A DNA stretch of 64,000 bases, from NCBI GenBank assembly GCA_029962745.1, contig CM057165.1, forward strand, positions 23,587,202 through 23,651,201. Direction: 5' to 3'. Numbering within the stretch: position 1 is the first letter of the stretch; each line of letters opens with the position of its first letter. The notes under the pieces were generated by a model that saw only the letters and a program-made list of their open reading frames with translations, was not told where the DNA came from and searched no databases. Of this stretch, positions 1 through 9,384 are shown piece after piece. The DNA comes from Echinometra lucunter. Lineage: Eukaryota; Echinodermata; Echinoidea; Camarodonta; Echinometridae. Position numbers and translations under genes: made by a program.

Positions 1-943
1 ACTCGACTATGGCACCTCTACTAATTTCTTGTCTCTAGTATAACATTCAGGTAAGACAGAGTACATGTAACACTTGTTATGGTAATCGAAAATGACCTTC
101 CATGATGATATCCCAGGGAGGGGCACTCAAGGTTTATGTTGATGGGGGTATGCCTCAGCCAACCCCAAAATGGGAGTCTAACGCAGCCGTCATTTGTAAG
201 ACGCATCTCTCGACCCCCGGGGATGGTGCATCATTGTACCGAGGTGCATCATACATTTTGATATCATGACCCATCCCTCGTCAGAAAAAGTGACGCACCA
301 TTGCGTGACACACATGACACATATCTTTGACAAATATATGACGCATCATTTCATGAAAATGACTGACCATTGACGCACATGTTACTGAAAGACACTCTCA
401 AGAAATATGAATCGCCGACGAAACGGAGGTGAAACTAGTAACTTGACAAATCAATTCTTTACCTTTGTCGACGAAAATGATATCGGCCGGTTCTTCCTCA
501 AGAAACTAAGGACGGGACTGAGATGAAACGAGAGACTCGAAAATTAATTCTTACTTTTTATGCTTTTTGACGATGATAATTGATATTAATAGTTAGATCT
601 AGCATGTCTAGGCTCATTTTGATCAAATAAGTTATGCTGAGAGTTAAGTCTCCATAAATAATGTGTGATCCATCCAAGTCTGTTGTCTTTGGGATGTTCT
701 CATCAATTTCTTTCTGGAATCTGGCAGAAAAGAAGTCCCAAGCCTGATTGACATCCATATATGTTATAGACTCTATGCTAGCTCTCACCTAATTAAATCA
801 GCACCACCTGACCACAGCCACACTCCTCACACTCAAACCACATGCGATGTCAGACTCACAGACACAGTCTGGACTCTGTGTTGAAGTCATACTAACTTGA
901 AATCTTAGTGGACTCTAGTCTCTACTACTCACTTACTTCAGCC
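1..943. other. Gene-free left flank with degenerate repeats
   Basis: No host gene is visible. Positions 220-390 hold a loose run of diverged units around TGACGCACCAT and GGTGCATCAT, which looks like a decayed minisatellite. A possible LINE fragment lies at 558-788. The stretch ends at an assembly gap. Confidence 0.5.
558..788 (-). pseudogene. Possible LINE ORF2 fragment, before the RT domain
   Basis: A 76-residue minus-strand reading frame contains a stretch of the type DVNQAWDFFSARFQKEIDENIPK (in part: AWDFFSARF then IDENIPK). This resembles the linker between endonuclease and reverse transcriptase in CR1/Jockey-type LINEs. No catalytic motif is present. The family call is weak and rests only on this pattern. 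Confidence 0.3.
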
Positions 944-1443
944 NNNNNNNNNNNNNNNNNNNNNNNNNNNNNNNNNNNNNNNNNNNNNNNNNNNNNNNNN
1001 NNNNNNNNNNNNNNNNNNNNNNNNNNNNNNNNNNNNNNNNNNNNNNNNNNNNNNNNNNNNNNNNNNNNNNNNNNNNNNNNNNNNNNNNNNNNNNNNNNNN
1101 NNNNNNNNNNNNNNNNNNNNNNNNNNNNNNNNNNNNNNNNNNNNNNNNNNNNNNNNNNNNNNNNNNNNNNNNNNNNNNNNNNNNNNNNNNNNNNNNNNNN
1201 NNNNNNNNNNNNNNNNNNNNNNNNNNNNNNNNNNNNNNNNNNNNNNNNNNNNNNNNNNNNNNNNNNNNNNNNNNNNNNNNNNNNNNNNNNNNNNNNNNNN
1301 NNNNNNNNNNNNNNNNNNNNNNNNNNNNNNNNNNNNNNNNNNNNNNNNNNNNNNNNNNNNNNNNNNNNNNNNNNNNNNNNNNNNNNNNNNNNNNNNNNNN
1401 NNNNNNNNNNNNNNNNNNNNNNNNNNNNNNNNNNNNNNNNNNN
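944..1443. other. Assembly gap 1 (500 N)
   Basis: Exactly 500 N, the same length as the other two gaps, so probably a placeholder of unknown real length. Its right edge runs into the end of a hAT-type element. Confidence 0.95.
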
Positions 1444-1465
1444 AAATAGTCTAGCGACGCCCCTG
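1444..1465. mobile_element. Right end of a hAT-type element (rest in gap 1)
   Basis: The terminal sequence CTAGCGACGCCCCTG (1451-1465) matches the right terminus of the complete hAT-type element at 22084-23435. The next eight bases, AATAGACA, would be the target-site duplication, but its partner is hidden in the gap. Confidence 0.6.
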
Positions 1466-1658
1466 AATAGACAGTCCCTTGTAACATAGTCCCTTGTAAA
1501 ATTATAGTAACCATGACAATTTGACCAAATTCTCACCAAATGACCTTACCATGGGTACTATGGTAGTTTTTTTTTTTACAAGGGTTTAAGTGGATGATGT
1601 CCTCGAGAACAATGAGGGAAGTTGCCTTCCACAGCCCCCTTTTCGCTCCCTGTCTCAC

Positions 1659-1896
1659 ATGGCCGGGGCAACAGTTGCCCCCCCCCCCCCGAAATTTTCA
1701 AGACTTACATTTTTTTACTGAAAATTTTCTAAAATTCCACCAAAAGTGTGCACCAAATCCATCAATTTCAATTTTGAAAATGCAAAAGCGCCCCCGTGAC
1801 AAGCTCAGTTGCTTCGCTCCTCGTTTTCATGTTTCTTCGAAAATTTTACGTATTCTTGCCCACCCCCCGGAAAAAAATTTCCGCGTACGGCCCTGC
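1659..1896. mobile_element. hAT-like MITE with ATGGCC ends
   Basis: The ends read ATGGCCGGGG and CGTACGGCCCTG. They are flanked by TGTCTCAC (1651-1658) and TGTCTCAT (1897-1904), a 7-of-8 direct repeat that fits the 8-bp duplication of hAT elements. The interior contains a TTGCTTCGCTCCTCG stretch like those in other MITEs of this window and has no coding capacity. Related ends occur at 53864 and 54371. Confidence 0.45.
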
Positions 1897-1959
1897 TGTC
1901 TCATTTACCCGCTTTCCTAATAAGCATTGTCCTTTTTGTTCACTCCATACACCACTAGC

Positions 1960-2243
1960 CAGTAACTGAAAGTTTTATTTATTTTTATTTATTTGTCGTT
2001 TTATTTAAACAGGGTAGTCCCTTCAGTTAAAAACTGCTCGACCAAGGGGCCCTGTATCAAATTATTAAAAAAAAACCATATTTACAAACATAATATACAT
2101 AAAAATGATCATATAAATTAAACAAAAATTAAACAAAATACAATGTTGAAACAAACGGAAGCAAGCGATAAAAAGAAAAAAAGGAAGAGAAGGAAAATAA
2201 AAAAAAAAACGGTTGATGAATAATATGCGTACAAGTATCAACT
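1960..2243 (-). mobile_element. 3' UTR and tail of a minus-strand LINE, cut off by DIRS
   Basis: On the minus strand this AT-rich stretch ends in GGGACTACCCTGTTTAAATAAA-like sequence, typical of a LINE 3' end. The matching LINE coding region (RT C-terminus, 7809-8381 minus) lies on the other side of the DIRS element. Removing 2249-7810 rejoins the two parts at a single GAATT, so the DIRS element inserted at the LINE stop codon. Confidence 0.5.
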
Positions 2244-2279
2244 GAATTCTATTACGTAACATTCGTATAAGTCTTCAGA

Positions 2280-2401
2280 GGTTAGCATTTCCCAGGTGTT
2301 AGGCAGTGAACATCACACAATGGAATTCAAAGCATGAAAAATTCCAGGCAGTCCCGAATCTCTATAAAAGACCCCAACCAATGTATAGAACCCATCTTTT
2401 T
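2280..2401 (+). repeat. DIRS left inverted terminal repeat (inner, shared part)
   Basis: The reverse complement matches 7615-7737 without visible mismatch until about CCATCTTTT. The outer extension (2244-2279) differs from the right end, as in DIRS elements, and is instead complementary to part of the internal complementary region. Confidence 0.85.
2363..2369 (+). promoter_or_regulatory. TATA-like box in the DIRS left repeat
   Basis: TATAAAA lies about 70 bp upstream of the gag start at 2438, a sensible spacing for a promoter driving a transcript that keeps gag. Because it lies in the inverted repeat, an identical box faces inward from the right end on the minus strand. Function is inferred. 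Confidence 0.45.
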
Positions 2402-2437
2402 CAAGTGTGACGGCAGTGTACACATCTCTTTATCCCG

Positions 2438-3698
2438 ATGTCCAGCGACCGTGAAGACGACGTTATTCCACAGCCCATCTCTCCGAGTAGAGACGGGGGA
2501 GTGGAAGACCGCCTCGAGTCTCAAGCTAAGGAAATTCGACAGCTCTCGGAGACTCTGTCCCGTTTTTTGGAGGACCGCGAGGCTTCCTCTAGGCATGCGA
2601 GCCATGCCGGCGGCACGGGTAGGAGGGCCCCTCCTCCCAAAGCCTCTTCTGGGTATGCGAGCCATACCCATCTGGACAGGGGCGTTGCCCCGTCCACCGT
2701 GGATTTCGCCGACCTAGCGAACCCCGTGGATAGCTGTCTTCAAGACGATATTCTGAGTCTGTTTCCAAACGACTCTGAGAACTTTACCCTTGCAAGGTGA
2801 CGTTTCAGCGGCATCAAGTAATGCCAATGACAATTATGACCCAAACGAGTTCAACTCGGATATATTGCCTTCAGCACAACCTGAGTCGGCTGATACTTCG
2901 TTTGATTTCGATGACGATATCTATAACTCTAATTCTGATCTTGGCCCTGCCAAATTTGATAAATTGGCTGACTTACTTACGAAAACAGTCACCCTTCCGC
3001 CAAAAAAGGAGAGTCTCCAAAAGATAAGTGAACGTTATCTTACTCCGTCAAATGCTCAAGCAGCATGTACCCCCAAAATTGACAACGAAATTTGGGGAAT
3101 TCTTCCGGGCAAAGCCCGTGCCATTGATGTAAATCTTCAAAGATTACAACAAAACATAGTCAAGGGCGCTCTTCCCTACGGGGAGATCCTCGCGGAAATA
3201 CATGCCTCCCTCATTGAAAACCGTCCATTAGATACAAAACGTATCAAACAAATCGCGATCGACGGTTTAACTCTATCGGGTTTTGCTTCGTATGAAATGA
3301 GCATGCACCGAAGAATTTCTCTGAAACCATTTCTGAATCCTAAATATAGGGCTTTATGCAGCAAATCTACCCCATTGGACAGTAAACTATTTGGGAAAGA
3401 TATTCGTGAAACGCTTTCCAGCGTCGCACAAGCTTACAATGTAGGCCAGAAGGTTTCGAAACAAAATACCGCTATGGGTCAACGGTCAAAGAAAGCTAGA
3501 GTCGACCTGTACCATCCCTACGGTAAACGAGCAAGGTTCCAACAAAACCAGAGGTTCATGAACCACGGACAGGGGCAACGCTCATCTCGGGCTGTATCTA
3601 CTGTCTCTCGTCCACCCCCATCACCTAGGCGAAAGCCGACTGTTGCACGGAGAGGTGCCGCCTGTTTTACTTCGGCAAACAACTTGACAAAAAACTAG
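2438..3698 (+). CDS. DIRS ORF1 (gag-like), interrupted by one frameshift
   Basis: The first part (2438 to about 2795) encodes an acidic, coiled-coil-prone N-terminus starting MSSDREDD. The second part is in the +1 frame (about 2796-3698) and ends in a basic tail rich in Arg, Lys and Gln, as expected for nucleic-acid binding. The join near 2793-2799 needs removal of one base, so this copy is probably defective there or carries a sequencing error. The ORF ends TAG at 3696-3698, directly after A_AAA_AAC. Gag-like proteins of DIRS elements package the RNA. No zinc knuckle is visible. Confidence 0.7.
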
Positions 3699-4651
3699 TA
3701 AGTTTTGATCAATTCATAGCTGGAAATCTCAAGTTTTTCAAAGATTCTTGGACAAAAATAACGTCTGATCCTTGGATTCTAGACACAATTTCTGGTTATA
3801 AGATCGATTTTGTTTCGATTCCATTTCAATTCAATTTTCCTTCTCAATCTAATCTTTCCTCTGAGGAGGTTATTGTAATAGAAGATGAATTGTCTAAACT
3901 TATTTCAAAAAGAGCTATTAGAGAAATTGATCATTCTCAATGTCGATTTATTTCGACTATATTTACTATTCCCAAAAAGACTGGTGGTTTAAGACCAATT
4001 ATTAATTTGAAAAACTTGAACGAATTCGTAAGATACGAACATTTTAAGATGGAACAATTTAGTTTGATAAAAGATTTAATTTTACCTTCAGATGTACTGA
4101 CAAGTATAGATCTTAAAGATGCATACTTTTCTATTCCTATCCATCCTAGCCATCAACCTTTCCTTTCTTTTGAATGGAAAGGGCATTATTACTGTTTCCA
4201 GTGCCTTCCATTTGGCCTAAGTTCGGCCCCACGAATTTTCACTAAGGTTATGAAACCAGTCATCGCCTCCGCCAGAAGCAGAGGCATGAGAACAATGATT
4301 TATTTGGATGATATCCTTATTCTTTCCCGCACAAAAGAGGAGTGCGTTGACAATACCAATTTTATGGTAAATTTGTTGTCTTCTTTAGGTTTTTCAATCA
4401 ATTTTGAAAAATCTAGTCTGAACCCAAGTCAGGAGGAGACCTTTCTTGGTTTCCACATTGATACATCCCAAATGATTTTTTGTTTACCCCTCAACAAAGT
4501 TGAAAAACTAACTTCTCTCGGTAATTTTATTTTATCTTGCCAAGAGATAATGATTCGTACTCTTGCCAAATTTATTGGTCTCATTATTTCAACTTTTGAA
4601 TGCTTCCCACAAGGTAAATTACACTTTCGTTGTTTGGAATCTGAAAAAAAA
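3629..4651 (+). CDS. DIRS reverse transcriptase
   Basis: Open from 3629 with no early in-frame ATG, so translation probably continues from gag by a -1 shift. Visible motifs are SGYKIDF near the start, GGLRPIINLKNLN, SIDLKDAYFSIPIHP, PFGLSSAPRIFTKVMKP, the catalytic YLDDILILS (about 4301-4327), and FLGFHID. This series is typical of DIRS and Ngaro reverse transcriptases, which copy the element RNA into cDNA. The frame is lost at an A8 tract (4644-4651), after which RNase H continues one frame back. Confidence 0.88.
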
Positions 4652-5724
4652 CAAGTGCCCTGCAAAAAGCAGACAACAATTTCGACGCCCCGGTCATTCT
4701 ATCGAATTATGCCAGACAGGAGATTCTTTGGTGGCTATCTCTCAAAGCTGAGAATTTTTCAACCCCTATTTATCTCCCTCCGATTAGCATTACAATGGCA
4801 ACTGATGCCAGCATGCGAGGATGGGGTGCAATTTTGATTAATGATGATTCATATGCCCAGGGCATGTGGAATTCCGACCAGTCTTCTTTACATATTAACA
4901 ATCTAGAACTGTTGGCAATCCATAATGGTCTACAGTCTTTATGTGGATCGTGCTCAAATACGCACATTCATATTCAATCAGACAATACTACAGCTGTTTC
5001 CTATATAAACAAGATGGGTGGAAACATTAAAGATCTGAATGAAATCGCTGTTACCATTTGGAATTATTGCCTTGATCTTAACAATTGGATTTCAGCCTCT
5101 CATTTGGCTGGAATTGAAAATTCTAAAGCTGATGATTTATCCAGAAGAGACATGAACAAAGAACTACAACTATTACCTTCTGTTTATAATGAGATAACTC
5201 GTAAATTACATGCTCTTATTCGTCCTGAGGTGGACCTTTTTGCCTCTAGATTTAATAATCAGCTTCCCTTATATGTTTCTTGGAAACATGACCCAAAGGC
5301 GTTGGCTTCAGATGCTTTTACTTTAGACTGGAATGTTTTTATTCCTTATATTTTCCCTCCTGTCTGTCTTATCTCCAGGGTCCTTCACAAATTACAGATG
5401 GACCAATCGGAGAAAGCACTCCTCATCGCCCCGGTCTGGAGGGCACAAGTTTGGTTCCCAGTATTACTGGAAATGCTGATCGCACCGCCACTTCTTCTTC
5501 CCGAGAATTGTCTCGCACCACATCCCCATCCTCCGACCAACCTCCGGTTAGCCGCTTGGATTCTCTCGGCCGACGATGGCAAGCGGCAGGTTTATCACAA
5601 CATGCTACCGAACTCTTCGCTTCATCATGGAGAAATAACACCAACAAACAATATGAGGGCGCTTGGAAGCAATGGAATTGTTGGTGTCGTGAAAAATCGG
5701 TTGATCCGTTTAGTCCATCTATAG
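4652..5724 (+). CDS. DIRS RNase H domain and C-terminal pol region
   Basis: In the -1 frame relative to RT. ATDASMRGWGA carries the first RNase H aspartate, NNLELLAIHNGL the glutamate, and QSDNTTAVSYINKMGG the second aspartate. Then follows HLAGIENSKADDLSR with the last aspartate, and the DIRS-typical PEVDLFASRFNNQLP and SWKHDPKALASDAF. It removes RNA from RNA:DNA hybrids. The ORF closes at 5724, overlapping the recombinase frame by about 270 bp. No methyltransferase motif is seen between RNase H and the recombinase. Confidence 0.85.
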
Positions 5725-6551
5725 AAAATGTTATCAATTTCCTTAGTTCTCAACACAGCTTGAATAAAGCTTATTCTACCCTAAACTCATACAGATCCGC
5801 ACTTTCTTCCATATTACCTAAGATTGAGGGTTATGCTATTGGAAAACACCCTCTTGTGATCAGATTAATGAAAGGGGTCTTCAACTTTGACCCCCCTAAG
5901 CCAAAATATAATAAGACTTGGGATGTTGCTGTTGTTTTGAATTACTTTTCATCCCTTTTGGATAATCACGAGCTTTCTCTTCTAAATTTGAGCCAAAAGT
6001 TGCTCTCTCTATTGGCTCTTGTGTCAGCCCAGCGTACCCAAACACTGAGGCATCTAGATCTGAATTATATGACTTTACTAGATGATTCTGTCACTTTTCA
6101 TGTTAAAGATATTCTTAAAACCACTAGTGCTAAGAAAGCAATTAGCAACCAAGTGATTAAGGTACCTTCATTTGCTTCTAACCCCAAACTTTGTGTTTTA
6201 TCAACTTTACGGGAATACTTGAAACGCACAGAACCTCTCCGTAAAGTCAGTAACGAAAGCAAACTGTTTATCTCAACAAAACAGCCTCATAGGTCAGTAA
6301 CTACCAGTACGTTAGCACGCTGGCTGAAATCTTCTCTTTCAGCAGCTGGTATAGACACCTCTACCTTTTCTGCTCATAGTTTCCGAAGCGCTGCAACATC
6401 CAAGGCGTTTGCTCACGGAGTGAGTCTTAACGAAATCATGTCAACAGCGGATTGGACCAATGCTGGAACTTTTCAAACTTTCTATCTCAAACCCATTGAA
6501 GTTTCTTTTAGTAAGACAATTCTTGGTTCTGCTAATGTAATAGACAGTTGA
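5451..6551 (+). CDS. DIRS tyrosine recombinase (YR)
   Basis: About 366 codons. Catalytic signature residues of the DIRS recombinases are visible: Arg in SAQRTQTLRHLDL (about 6028-6066), the H-x-x-R box in FSAHSFRSAATSKA, the conserved Trp of TADWTNAG, and the nucleophile Tyr in FQTFYLKP (about 6475). The enzyme integrates the circular cDNA by strand exchange instead of the DDE-integrase route. No ATG lies near the N-terminus in this frame, and it overlaps the RNase H frame, so its translation start is unclear. The reading frame itself is intact. Confidence 0.88.
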   Translation: MVPSITGNADRTATSSSRELSRTTSPSSDQPPVSRLDSLGRRWQAAGLSQHATELFASSWRNNTNKQYEGAWKQWNCWCREKSVDPFSPSIENVINFLSSQHSLNKAYSTLNSYRSALSSILPKIEGYAIGKHPLVIRLMKGVFNFDPPKPKYNKTWDVAVVLNYFSSLLDNHELSLLNLSQKLLSLLALVSAQRTQTLRHLDLNYMTLLDDSVTFHVKDILKTTSAKKAISNQVIKVPSFASNPKLCVLSTLREYLKRTEPLRKVSNESKLFISTKQPHRSVTTSTLARWLKSSLSAAGIDTSTFSAHSFRSAATSKAFAHGVSLNEIMSTADWTNAGTFQTFYLKPIEVSFSKTILGSANVIDS

Positions 6552-7108
6552 AACAATGTCTATTGTTTATTTGGAGATAGCTATTCTTGAAGATACGAAT
6601 AGAGTATAATGTCATTTAATATCGGTCTTAAAACAAGATTTTGACTATTCTGTTTGATCGTTCATTTTACAGTATTGTAAAACATTTACGGTTTATTCCA
6701 GGATAATTATATGATTATTCATCATTATCGTTCTAAAGTTGTCAAGTCATTCATTTTGACATATTTAGGTGATACTTTTGTTCAAGGAAGATTAGCCTTG
6801 CAAGACAAAAAAAAAAAAAAAAAAAAAAATGTTATTTAGACTCTTATATTCATATCAGATTGATATATCAGATTGATTTCTGTTCTGGACCTCTTAGGCC
6901 ATGAACTATACTATTTGCCCACTTGATTTGTCAACGGATGTATTGAAGATGTTATAAAAGAAAGAAAGGAAAGTGTAAGCCTTTCAAAAGATCATGATTA
7001 AAACCTACTTGATGAATTCATTAATGTTCAGGAAAGATGTCATTATTCCTTTTTCTTATTTACTTGTCAGATTGACTTCTGTACTGTCCCTTCGTTGCTT
7101 TGAACATG
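6552..7108 (+). other. DIRS 3' noncoding region
   Basis: AT-rich, no ORF. It contains an uninterrupted A run of about 22 at 6808-6830. DIRS elements do not use a poly-A tail for priming, so this is more likely a grown homopolymer than a tail. Confidence 0.5.
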
Positions 7109-7216
7109 CTAACCTCTGAAGACTTATACGAATGTTACGTAATAGAATTCATAAATTATACAAATAATATGAAGTATAATTAGAATTCTATTAGTAATAA
7201 TGAAGTATAAGTCGAG
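7109..7216 (+). repeat. DIRS internal complementary region (ICR)
   Basis: Its reverse complement is the right outer end (about 7734-7810) followed directly by the left outer end (2244-2287), with the shared GAATTC in the middle. In the DIRS1 model this region templates joining of the two termini during circle formation. Confidence 0.85.
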
Positions 7217-7614
7217 GAGGTTCCCTCCCTGCATCATTTCTATTTCCTAGAATTAAGACCCTCCCTTATGTGAGCGTACAAAAGTCAATCTCTATTGATG
7301 CGTTGCATTTGATTGGTCCGTCTGGTTGTTATGACTGATGTCAACATCGTCCCTTTTGAGTGATCATGTCTGAATGCTTTGATTGCATGGTACTTTTATG
7401 CGACTTTGAGTTTCTCTGGGTTCTGACCTGGGTAACGTTTCATGAAATTTGTCAACACTGACTAAAATTATCGGTTCTGATAATTTCATTTAATTCTTTG
7501 TTTTAAGAAGCACTGATTTCTGAAGATTTCCATAGTATCTGTCAGATAATGACTTCTTCCCAGTGTTAACAAACTTCATGAATCTTTGCATTGTTGTATG
7601 ATCTGAGCCGTCTT

Positions 7615-7810
7615 TGAAAAGATGGGTTCTATACATTGGTTGGGGTCTTTTATAGAGATTCGGGACTGCCTGGAATTTTTCATGCTTTGAATTCCATTGT
7701 GTGATGTTCACTGCCTAACACCTGGGAAATGCTAACCTCCTCGACTTATACTTCATTATTACTAATAGAATTCTAATTATACTTCATATTATTTGTATAA
7801 TTTATGAATT
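7615..7810 (+). repeat. DIRS right inverted terminal repeat with outer extension
   Basis: Positions 7615-7737 mirror the left repeat. 7738-7810 is the right-specific extension matched by the ICR and ends in GAATT. Confidence 0.85.
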
Positions 7811-8381
7811 ATTGCTGTGTGAGGGAAAGGAGTTTGCAGTGTTTTTTAAATGAATCTAGAGAGTTTAATGAACGTAAAGAAGGGGGTAATGTATTCCATA
7901 TAAGGGAGCCTTCATAACAAAAAGATCTTTTAAAATATTCGGTTCTGGGTTTATGAATGAATAAAAGACAGGCAGTTGCATATCTAGTGTTGAAATTTAT
8001 CGTTCGATGGCTTACTATATCTCTGATATACTTTGGCATGATACCATTTATTACTTTACACATCCATATTTGAAATTGATATTGTACTTTTTCAACAACT
8101 GATTGCCATCTTAAGCTGGATAATAATATTCTACAGGGTGTCAATATATCTGCATTCAATATCAAACGGGCGTAACAATTTTGAAGCTTTTGTAGCTTCT
8201 CTAAATGACATTTTGCTGAACTGCCCCATAAATCAATGCCATGGTCAATATGAGATAATATTAAACTATCATATAACAATTTTAATATTATTTTCGGCAA
8301 AATGTATTTGATTCTTTTTATAAATGCTATGGTTCTAGACATTCTGGAAACAATTTTCAATATATGTACATCCCACTTCAA
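7809..8381 (-). pseudogene. 5'-truncated LINE reverse transcriptase C-terminus (CR1/L2/Jockey type)
   Basis: About 190 codons. Motifs include MKWDVHILKIVSRMSRTIA, LYDSLILSHIDHGIDLWGSS, LQKLQNCYARLILNAD, and a distal GSLIWNTLPPSLRSLNSLDSFKKHCK, all typical of the RT thumb and C-terminal part of such LINEs. The palm with its catalytic YxDD is missing. The TAA stop abuts the right end of the DIRS element, and the LINE 3' UTR continues beyond it at 1960-2243. Confidence 0.8.
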
Positions 8382-8599
8382 ACAACTATCAAATATTAAC
8401 TTCGCAATACGAATACGAAAATGCAGTCTTTACGTGTGTAGTATACATAAATGTATTTTGAATATGGTTTGTATATTTTATATGAAAAATATAACCGTGG
8501 AACAGATACGAATTATACTTCAGACATTTTAATCGTAGATTGATGTCAATCAGTGTTAGCATTATAATGAACAAACTGAATGTTGAATGTTTTATGTAG

Positions 8600-8764
8600 A
8601 TTCGATTCTACCATCACATGCGTGGGACTGGGATTGGAACCCTAAACCTTTACACCCGGACGCAGATTGGTGGACCACTGACTCGACAGTGGTACAGTGA
8701 TACCGCTCACGGTAACTACTGGCTCTATCAGACCGTACCTCTCACAAGTGATGCAGCTTTTCAG
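8600..8764 (+). CDS. Gene 1 exon C' (MAM core)
   Basis: 165 bp, phase 0 at both ends, after acceptor TTTATGTAG and before donor GTGAGG. It encodes [20 protein letters not shown] and ends in SDAAFQ, the MAM jelly-roll core (compare LRFFYHMEGIGIGTLNVYTR in gene 2). It equals the 165-bp gene 2 exon 43782-43946. The preceding B' exon is not found upstream, where LINE and DIRS DNA now lies. Confidence 0.9.
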
Positions 8765-9351
8765 GTGAGGAATAAAAAAACCCTTTCCTTTAAAGGAGTT
8801 CAGAATTTGCTCTTATAGACCATTCAACTTTGAAAATAGTAATGAAAATTATTTAAAAGGATGATGAAAAGCAAAATTAGATGAGAGCTGTGAAGCGATT
8901 CATGAAGTGTCTTGTCATTGATTTTTAAGTACAACTGTTATAAGCTACTGAAATCCTTGCATCTGACTGGCTGAGAGCAAATTTGTCAGTAAATATCACT
9001 GACAAGACACTTCATGAAACGCTCCCCTCAAATCCAAAGTGTAGTGGACGTATTTGACATTGGCTTCTTTTGTTACGGCACACCGACACGAATCTTGACA
9101 CTATAACTACTGGGGTACAAATATTTTCCTTCCTGTTCGTTTACTATTTTCTTTGACTATGATTTTGCATGTAACGCAATGAAATGAAATAAAAATATTG
9201 AAGGTGTAGAGGTGTCGTCTCAGCTGTGTCGTCGTCGCCTTGGTGACAGGTTGAGCCTTGGGGCAATATGTCTCCGGACTATATCACAAGGCGCGAACTT
9301 CGAATCTCTACTACGGCAGTAACACACATACACACACACACACGCACACAC

Positions 9352-9384
<33 letters not shown>

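Larger units (their letters stand above)
2244..7810 (+). mobile_element. DIRS-type tyrosine-recombinase retrotransposon, near full length
   Basis: The 5.57-kb element has inverted terminal repeats (about 2280-2401 and 7615-7737) that look identical over some 117 bp. It also has an internal complementary region (7109-7216) whose reverse complement equals the right outer end joined to the left outer end. GAATT occurs at both termini and at the junction inside the internal complementary region, as expected for recombinase-mediated insertion from a circular intermediate without target duplication. Coding order is gag, RT, RNase H, tyrosine recombinase. No adenine methyltransferase domain is evident, although many DIRS1-type elements carry one. 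Near-identical repeats suggest recent insertion, but reading frames are interrupted. Confidence 0.9.

Noticed and set aside
908..1539. ORFs of about 200 codons across gap 1
   Set aside because: Made of N; the same applies to those across gaps 2 and 3.
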